Below, one piece after another: positions 25,749 through 30,263 of a stretch of DNA of 30,263 nt (the stretch's first letter is position 1; each line of letters starts with the position of its first letter). The DNA comes from an uncultured Pseudomonas sp. (GTDB taxonomy: Bacteria; Pseudomonadota; Gammaproteobacteria; Pseudomonadales; Pseudomonadaceae). The notes below the pieces were generated by a model. It was not told the origin of the DNA. It searched no databases and saw only the letters and a list, made by a program, of their open reading frames with translations. Made by a program: the position numbers and the translations under genes. Location: assembly GCF_946885885.1 (NCBI RefSeq), contig NZ_CAMPHN010000042.1, positions 1-30,263 of the forward strand. The letters run 5' to 3'.

Positions 25749-26597
25749 ATGACCCTGGAAAATATCTCCTGCCAGAAGAGCTTCGGCGGCTGGCACAAAC
25801 GCTATCGGCACCGTTCCACTGTGCTCAATTGCGATATGGTGTTCGCCGTTTATCTGCCGCCGCAGGCCGAGCAGGGCGCCAGGTTGCCGGTGCTGTATTG
25901 GCTCTCGGGGCTGACCTGCACCGACGAGAACTTCATGCAGAAGGCCGGCGCGCACAAGCTGGCCGCCGAACTCGGTCTGATCATAGTCGCGCCGGACACC
26001 AGCCCGCGTGGCGAGGGCGTGGCCGATGACGCCGAGGGTGCCTACGATTTCGGCCTGGGTGCCGGTTTCTACCTCAATGCCACCGCCGAGCCATGGGCGC
26101 GGCACTACCGCATGTACGACTACGTGGTGCAGGAGTTGCCCGCGCTGATCGAGGCGAATTTCCCGGTTACCGACAAGCGCGGCATCTCCGGTCATTCCAT
26201 GGGTGGCCACGGCGCGCTGATCTGTGCGCTGAAGAATCCGGGGCACTATCAATCGGTGTCGGCCTTCGCGCCGATCAGCAACCCGATGAACTGCCCTTGG
26301 GGCGAGAAGGCCTTCTCTCTGTACCTGGGCGAGGAGCGTTCGCGCTGGCGCGAGTGGGATGCCAGCGTGCTACTTGCCGAGGCGTCCGAGAAGCTGCCGA
26401 TTCTGGTCGATCAGGGCGATCGCGACGATTTTCTCGAAGGCCAGCTCAAGCCCGAGGCGCTCAAGCAAGCCGCGCAAGCCGCCGGGCATCCGCTAGAGCT
26501 GCGTTTGCAGCCGGGCTACGACCACAGCTACTACTTTATCGCCAGCTTTATCGAGGACCACCTGCGTCATCATGCGGCCGCTTTGCTGCAGCCATAA
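25749..26597 (+). CDS. fghA: S-formylglutathione hydrolase
   Basis: Hydrolyses S-formylglutathione to formate and glutathione, completing formaldehyde detoxification begun by AdhC. This 282-residue alpha/beta hydrolase of the esterase D group has the nucleophile Ser150 in GHSMGG, an acid in DQGDRDDF (about 224-227) and His259 in [24 protein letters not shown] and [10 protein letters not shown] are also diagnostic. The ATG at 25749 is preceded by GGAGGG. The last codons and the TAA stop lie inside the first unit of a heptamer repeat tract (from 26590), so the C-terminal Gln-Pro may come from repeat sequence. Confidence 0.96.
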   Translation: MTLENISCQKSFGGWHKRYRHRSTVLNCDMVFAVYLPPQAEQGARLPVLYWLSGLTCTDENFMQKAGAHKLAAELGLIIVAPDTSPRGEGVADDAEGAYDFGLGAGFYLNATAEPWARHYRMYDYVVQELPALIEANFPVTDKRGISGHSMGGHGALICALKNPGHYQSVSAFAPISNPMNCPWGEKAFSLYLGEERSRWREWDASVLLAEASEKLPILVDQGDRDDFLEGQLKPEALKQAAQAAGHPLELRLQPGYDHSYYFIASFIEDHLRHHAAALLQP

Positions 26598-26727
26598 GCC
26601 TCAAGCCATAAGCCGCAAGCAAGTAAGTGCAAAGGCGTTGACCGTAACTGGCCGAGCACCACACTGATTTACTTGCAGCTTGCAGCTTGCAGCTTGCAGC
26701 TTGCAGCTTGCAGCTTGCAGCTTTCAG
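26590..26727 (+). repeat. Inverted heptamer repeat with 7-unit tandem arm, fghA/ispF gap
   Basis: The left arm has four 7-base units AGCCATA, AGCCTCA, AGCCATA, AGCCGCA (26590-26617), starting within fghA codons. The right arm, in the opposite sense, has seven perfect CTTGCAG units (26672-26720) and a decayed CTTTCAG (26721-26727). GCAAGTAA and TTACTTGC also pair across the middle. The 54 bases between the arms hold no gene I can see. The perfect tandem arm suggests recent expansion or slippage. Confidence 0.9.
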
Positions 26728-26766
26728 TTAGAATCACGCCCTGACTTTTTCAGGGCGTTGTCTTTT
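26728..26766 (+). promoter_or_regulatory. ispF promoter and leader hairpin holding the ribosome site
   Basis: TAGAAT (26728-26733) matches five of six -10 positions and follows the repeat tract. Then comes a perfect 9-pair hairpin, ACGCCCTGA (26736-26744) with TCAGGGCGT (26750-26758), loop CTTTT, followed by TGTCTTTT and the ispF ATG. The only Shine-Dalgarno-like run, AGGG (26752-26755), is in the right arm, so the folded leader should hide it. The hairpin plus T-rich tail also resembles a terminator for fghA read-through. Confidence 0.55.
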
Positions 26767-27240
26767 ATGCGTATTGGTCACGGCTACGATGTGCACCGTT
26801 TTACCGAGGGTGCTTTCATTACTCTGGGAGGCGTGCAAATCCCTCACAAGTTCGGCCTGCTGGCCCATTCTGATGGCGACGTGCTGCTGCATGCCCTGGC
26901 CGACGCCTTGCTCGGCGCAGCCGCGCTGGGCGATATCGGCAAGCACTTCCCCGATACCGACGCCGCCTATAAGGGCGCGGATAGCCGCGTGCTGCTGCGT
27001 CATGTGCTCGGGCTGGTCCAAGCCAAGGGCTGGCGGGTCGGTAACGTCGACGCCACCATAGTCGCCCAGGCGCCGAAGATGGCCCCGCATATCGAACGCA
27101 TGCGCGAGCTGATCGCCGCGGATCTGCAAGTCGCGCTGGATCAGGTCAACGTCAAGGCCACCACCACCGAAAAACTCGGCTTCACCGGTCGTGAAGAAGG
27201 CATCGCGGTGCATGCCGTCGCGCTGTTGGTCGCGCTATGA
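26767..27240 (+). CDS. ispF: 2-C-methyl-D-erythritol 2,4-cyclodiphosphate synthase
   Basis: Fifth enzyme of the MEP pathway: cyclises CDP-ME 2-phosphate to MEcPP with release of CMP. The 157-residue trimeric enzyme has the zinc ligands Asp8 and His10 in [10 protein letters not shown] and His42 in [42 protein letters not shown] is the C-terminal signature. The start at 26767 gives the family N-terminus; the open frame to 26680 reads through the heptamer repeat and is not credible. The stop overlaps truD by ATGA. Essential in organisms that lack the mevalonate route. Confidence 0.97.
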   Translation: MRIGHGYDVHRFTEGAFITLGGVQIPHKFGLLAHSDGDVLLHALADALLGAAALGDIGKHFPDTDAAYKGADSRVLLRHVLGLVQAKGWRVGNVDATIVAQAPKMAPHIERMRELIAADLQVALDQVNVKATTTEKLGFTGREEGIAVHAVALLVAL

Positions 27241-28295
27241 ACGAACTGCAACTGCTCGGCCCCAGGGCCTATGGCGAGCCCTGTGGCACGGCACTGCTCA
27301 AAGCTGTGGCGGAGGATTTCCAGGTCGATGAAGTGCTGGATATTCCCCTGGCCGGCGAGGGCGAACATCTTTGGCTGTGGGTGGAAAAGCGCGAGCTGAA
27401 TACCGAGGAGGCGGCGAAGCGCATCGCTCGCGCCGCCGGGGTGCCGCTGCGGATGATCAGCTATGCCGGGCTCAAGGATCGTCAGGCGCTGACCCGCCAA
27501 TGGTTCAGTCTGCATCTGCCGGGCAAGGCCGATCCCGACTTCAGCGGCGCCATCGATGCGAGTCTGGTTATCCTCAAGCAGGTGCGCCACTCACGCAAAT
27601 TGCAGCGCGGCGCCCACGCCGCCAATGGCTTCACGCTACGCCTGACCCAGCTGCAGGCCGATCACGCTGCCCTGGACCGGCGCCTGACGCGGATCGCCGC
27701 CGCAGGTATACCCAACTACTACGGTTTGCAGCGCTTCGGCTTCGAAGGCGGCAACCTCGCCCATGCCCGGCATTTCGCCGCCGGCAAGAGCCTGCCCGAG
27801 AAACGCAATGTGCGCTCGCGGGTGCTCTCGGCGGCGCGCAGTTACTTGTTCAATCGGGTATTGGCCGAGCGGGTCGCTGCGGGCATCTGGAACCGGGCGT
27901 TACCGGGCGATTTGCTGGCGTTTACCGACAGTCGTAGTTTTTTTCCTGCCGGGGAGGCCGAATGCAGTGATCCGCGTTTGGCGATTCTTGATCTGCATCC
28001 CACCGGGCCGCTGTGGGGCGCGGGCGATTCGGCTGTGGCCGGGGTCGCTCAGGAGCTGGAGCATACAGTGGCCGAACAGGAGCCTGCGCTGGTCGATTGG
28101 CTGGCAGAAGCGGGCATGACGCACGAACGACGTATTCTGCGCCTCCCCATCGGCGGTTTGACGTGGCATTATCCCGAGCCCGACATTCTGCAACTGCAAT
28201 TCGTCCTGCCAGCTGGATGCTTTGCCACTGTTTTAGTGCGCGAGCTCGTCGATCTGTTGCCGGTGGGACACACGGACAATCCATGCGTATTCTGA
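27237..28295 (+). CDS. truD: tRNA pseudouridine(13) synthase
   Basis: Converts U13 of tRNA-Glu to pseudouridine. The 352-residue protein has catalytic Asp81 in [18 protein letters not shown], the Tru[10 protein letters not shown] motif and the TRUD insertion domain in the second half. It overlaps ispF by four bases and surE by 13 bases, so the ispF-truD-surE-pcm set is probably translationally coupled. Length is usual for the family. Confidence 0.96.
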   Translation: MNELQLLGPRAYGEPCGTALLKAVAEDFQVDEVLDIPLAGEGEHLWLWVEKRELNTEEAAKRIARAAGVPLRMISYAGLKDRQALTRQWFSLHLPGKADPDFSGAIDASLVILKQVRHSRKLQRGAHAANGFTLRLTQLQADHAALDRRLTRIAAAGIPNYYGLQRFGFEGGNLAHARHFAAGKSLPEKRNVRSRVLSAARSYLFNRVLAERVAAGIWNRALPGDLLAFTDSRSFFPAGEAECSDPRLAILDLHPTGPLWGAGDSAVAGVAQELEHTVAEQEPALVDWLAEAGMTHERRILRLPIGGLTWHYPEPDILQLQFVLPAGCFATVLVRELVDLLPVGHTDNPCVF

Positions 28296-29032
28296 TTTCA
28301 AACGACGACGGTGTGGCCGCACCGGGCCTCGCCGCGCTGCATGCCGCACTGGCCGACTATGCCGAATGCACGGTAATCGCCCCCGACCAGGACAGAAGCG
28401 GCGCCAGCAGCTCGTTAACGCTCGACCGTCCGCTGCACCCCTGCGTGCTGGCCAACGACTTCATCAGCGTCAATGGCACTCCCACCGATTGCGTGCATCT
28501 GGGCTTGAACGGCTTGTTGCCGCACACCACTGATTTGGTCGTTGCGGGCATCAACCTGGGGGCCAATCTGGGCGATGACGTGCTCTATTCCGGTACCGTG
28601 GCCGCGGCTTTGGAAGGACGTTTCCTCGGCCGGCCGGCCTTCGCCTTTTCGCTGGTGTCGCGCCTGGTGGACAACCTGCCGACCGCGGCGTATTTCGCGC
28701 GCAAGTTGGTCGAAGCCCATGAGCAGCTGGATCTGCCGCCGCGCACCGTGCTCAACGTGAATATCCCCAACTTGCCGCTCGAGCATATCCGTGGCATCCA
28801 GCTCACCCGTCTGGGCCATCGCGCCCGCGCCGCCGCGCCGGTCAAAGTGGTCAACCCGCGCGGCAAAGAGGGCTACTGGATCGCGGTCGCCGGCGATGCC
28901 GAAGACGGTGGACCCGGTACGGATTTCCATGCGGTGATGCAGGGTTATGTGTCCATTACCCCGTTGCAGCTGGATCGAACCTTTCAGGACGGATTCGATA
29001 GCCTGCAACCCTGGCTGGAGGGCTTGCTCTGA
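28283..29032 (+). CDS. surE: 5'/3'-nucleotidase SurE
   Basis: A metal-dependent phosphatase of nucleoside monophosphates, associated with stationary-phase survival. The 249-residue protein starts [10 protein letters not shown] (metal ligands Asp8 and Asp9), with [14 protein letters not shown], and [20 protein letters not shown] carrying the conserved Asn ligand. The ATG at 28283 lies within the last codons of truD (13-base overlap); the longer open frame from 28013 is entirely inside truD and is rejected. The stop overlaps the pcm start. The surE-pcm pair is conserved in gammaproteobacteria. Confidence 0.96.
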   Translation: MRILISNDDGVAAPGLAALHAALADYAECTVIAPDQDRSGASSSLTLDRPLHPCVLANDFISVNGTPTDCVHLGLNGLLPHTTDLVVAGINLGANLGDDVLYSGTVAAALEGRFLGRPAFAFSLVSRLVDNLPTAAYFARKLVEAHEQLDLPPRTVLNVNIPNLPLEHIRGIQLTRLGHRARAAAPVKVVNPRGKEGYWIAVAGDAEDGGPGTDFHAVMQGYVSITPLQLDRTFQDGFDSLQPWLEGLL

Positions 29033-29706
29033 TGAGGCGCGAGCAGGATGAGTTGCACCGCGGTATCGGTATGACCTCGCAGCGTACCCGGGAACGCTTG
29101 ATTCAACGTTTATACGAAGAGGGCCTGTCCAATGCCCGGGTGCTGGAGGCGATCCGTCGTACGCCGCGCCACCTGTTCGTCGACGAAGCCTTGGCCCATC
29201 GCGCCTACGAAGACACCGCGCTGCCCATCGGGCATAACCAGACCATCTCGCAGCCCTATATGGTCGCGCGTATGAGCGAATTGCTGCTGGCCGCCGGCCC
29301 TTTGGACAAAGTCTTGGAAATCGGCACGGGCTCGGGCTACCAGACCGCGATTCTGGCCCAGGTCGTGGAGCGGGTGTTCAGCGTCGAGCGTATCCAGGTC
29401 CTGCAGGATCGCGCCAAGGAGCGCATGACCCAACTGAACCTGCGCAATGTGGTGTTCCGCTGGGGCGATGGCTGGGAAGGCTGGTCGGCGCTGGCGCCAT
29501 ACAACGGCATCATCGTCACGGCCGCTGCTGCCGAAGTGCCGCAAGCCCTGCTCGATCAATTGGCGCCGAACGGCCGCTTGGTGATCCCGGTGGGTGCCGG
29601 CGCCGAGCAGGAACTGCTGCTGATCGTGCGCGAGGAGCAGGGCTTCTCCCGGCACGTGCTCGATGCCGTGCGTTTCGTCCCACTGCTAAACGGGCCCCTG
29701 GCCTGA
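29032..29706 (+). CDS. pcm: Protein-L-isoaspartate O-methyltransferase
   Basis: Methylates isoaspartyl residues in aged proteins with S-adenosylmethionine to start their repair. Its SAM-binding motif EIGTGSGYQ is at residues 96-104, with [15 protein letters not shown] (pre-motif) and [15 protein letters not shown] following. From the ATG at 29032, which overlaps the surE stop and has GGAGGG nine bases upstream, the protein has 224 residues. The common family start would be the Met at 29071 ([10 protein letters not shown], 211 residues), but no ribosome site precedes it, so the longer form is preferred here. Confidence 0.94.
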   Translation: MRREQDELHRGIGMTSQRTRERLIQRLYEEGLSNARVLEAIRRTPRHLFVDEALAHRAYEDTALPIGHNQTISQPYMVARMSELLLAAGPLDKVLEIGTGSGYQTAILAQVVERVFSVERIQVLQDRAKERMTQLNLRNVVFRWGDGWEGWSALAPYNGIIVTAAAAEVPQALLDQLAPNGRLVIPVGAGAEQELLLIVREEQGFSRHVLDAVRFVPLLNGPLA

Positions 29707-29728
29707 TTCGATTTGAACTGAGGAATTC

Positions 29729-30263
29729 ATGAACAAGAACGTTCTGCTCTTTATCAAGGGCATCGCCATGGGGGCGGCCGATGTGGTGCCAGGCGTATCC
29801 GGCGGCACCGTGGCGTTTATCAGCGGCATCTACGATGAATTGTTGCGCTCCATCGCCAGCGTACCCGCCGCGATGGGAATGTTGGTGCGCGGCCGAATTA
29901 TCGCCGCCTGGCAGGCCGCCAATGCGACTTTTCTGCTGATCCTGCTGGCCGGTATTCTCACCAGCGTGCTCAGCCTGGCGCGCTTGATCACCTACCTGCT
30001 GGATCAGCACCCGATTCCGGTGTGGTCGTTCTTCTTCGGTTTGATTCTGGTGTCCTCGCACCTGGTGGCGCGCGATATCCAACGCTGGAACTGGACCCGG
30101 GTGCTGAGCTTCGCCATCGGCGCCGGTTTCGCCTACTGGATTACCGTGGCGTCTCCGGTGCAGTGGGGCACCGACTCGCTGAGCATTTTCTTCGCCGGGG
30201 CCATCGCCATCTGCGCGATGATCCTGCCCGGCATTTCCGGCAGTTTCATCTTGTTGTTGCTGG
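29729..30263 (+). CDS. DUF368 membrane protein (PopT-like undecaprenyl-phosphate translocase), 3' end cut
   Basis: A polytopic membrane protein of the DUF368 family; 178 residues are visible and the frame is open at the window end. It starts at an ATG behind GAGGA. The diagnostic PGVSGG lies at residues 21-26 (GAADVVPGVSGGTVAFISGIYDELL), and a second related PGISG at 167-171 shows the internal repeat of a transporter-like fold. Several hydrophobic segments are evident (about 55-75, 85-110, 120-140, 150-178). Family members were reported as flippases that return undecaprenyl phosphate to the cytoplasmic face; that role here is inferred from family membership. In P. aeruginosa nlpD follows pcm directly, so this position is a difference. 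Confidence 0.85.
   Translation, partial: MNKNVLLFIKGIAMGAADVVPGVSGGTVAFISGIYDELLRSIASVPAAMGMLVRGRIIAAWQAANATFLLILLAGILTSVLSLARLITYLLDQHPIPVWSFFFGLILVSSHLVARDIQRWNWTRVLSFAIGAGFAYWITVASPVQWGTDSLSIFFAGAIAICAMILPGISGSFILLLL

Noticed and set aside
26590..26727. CRISPR array or spacer-repeat locus
   Set aside because: The repeats are contiguous 7-mers with no spacers and no cas genes nearby.
26680..26766. N-terminal extension of ispF reading through the heptamer tract
   Set aside because: The extra 29 residues are a translation of the repeat and the leader hairpin; ispF family proteins start at MRIGHGYD.
28013..28282. Longer surE start
   Set aside because: It lies wholly inside truD in another frame; SurE proteins begin at [10 protein letters not shown].

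Overview
The window is about 30.3 kb of gene-dense, GC-rich bacterial chromosome. Gene order and protein sequence point to Pseudomonas or a close Pseudomonadaceae relative. The run uppS-cdsA-dxr-rseP-bamA-skp-lpxD-fabZ-lpxA-lpxB-rnhB-dnaE-accA-tilS-pyrG-kdsA-eno-ftsB-ispD, then a LysR gene, adhC, fghA, ispF, truD, surE and pcm, is the order I know from Pseudomonas. The proteins have pseudomonad hallmarks, such as Met169 in LpxA. I see no phage, insertion sequence, CRISPR array, tRNA or rRNA.

Layout. (1) 1-3926: uppS (cut at its 5' end), cdsA, dxr and rseP, overlapping by one to four bases; they supply undecaprenyl carrier, CDP-diacylglycerol, MEP-pathway isoprenoid precursor and the site-2 protease of the envelope stress response. 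A terminator-like hairpin follows. (2) 4018-10996: bamA, skp, lpxD, fabZ, lpxA, lpxB and rnhB, covering outer-membrane protein assembly and early lipid A synthesis. (3) 11086-17116: dnaE, accA and tilS. (4) 17296-19777: pyrG and kdsA. (5) 19925-22262: eno, a terminator, then ftsB and ispD. (6) 22277-26597: a leftward eRF1-like (baeRF family 3) gene, a leftward LysR regulator (GfnR-like), and rightward adhC and fghA for glutathione-dependent formaldehyde detoxification. (7) 26767-30263: ispF, truD, surE and pcm, coupled by overlaps, then the 5' part of a DUF368 gene, the family of undecaprenyl-phosphate translocases.

Theme. Most of the window builds the envelope: isoprenoid carrier synthesis (dxr, ispD, ispF, uppS), probable carrier recycling (DUF368), lipid A and Kdo (lpxA/B/D, fabZ, kdsA), fatty-acid supply (accA), outer-membrane protein biogenesis (bamA, skp, rseP) and division (ftsB). 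Replication, translation-accuracy and central-metabolism genes are mixed in.

The coding content is conserved core. The less ordinary signals lie mainly between genes: a dispersed 7-base repeat family at three junctions (rnhB/dnaE, accA/tilS, fghA/ispF); a 14-base tandem duplication at fabZ/lpxA that creates a five-codon minicistron ending on the lpxA start codon; a hairpin holding the likely ispF ribosome-binding site; a terminator within about 20 bases of ftsB; paired palindromes between adhC and fghA; and a duplicated 14-mer plus terminator ahead of bamA. I found no clearly undescribed multi-gene system. The least understood gene is the baeRF3-like one.
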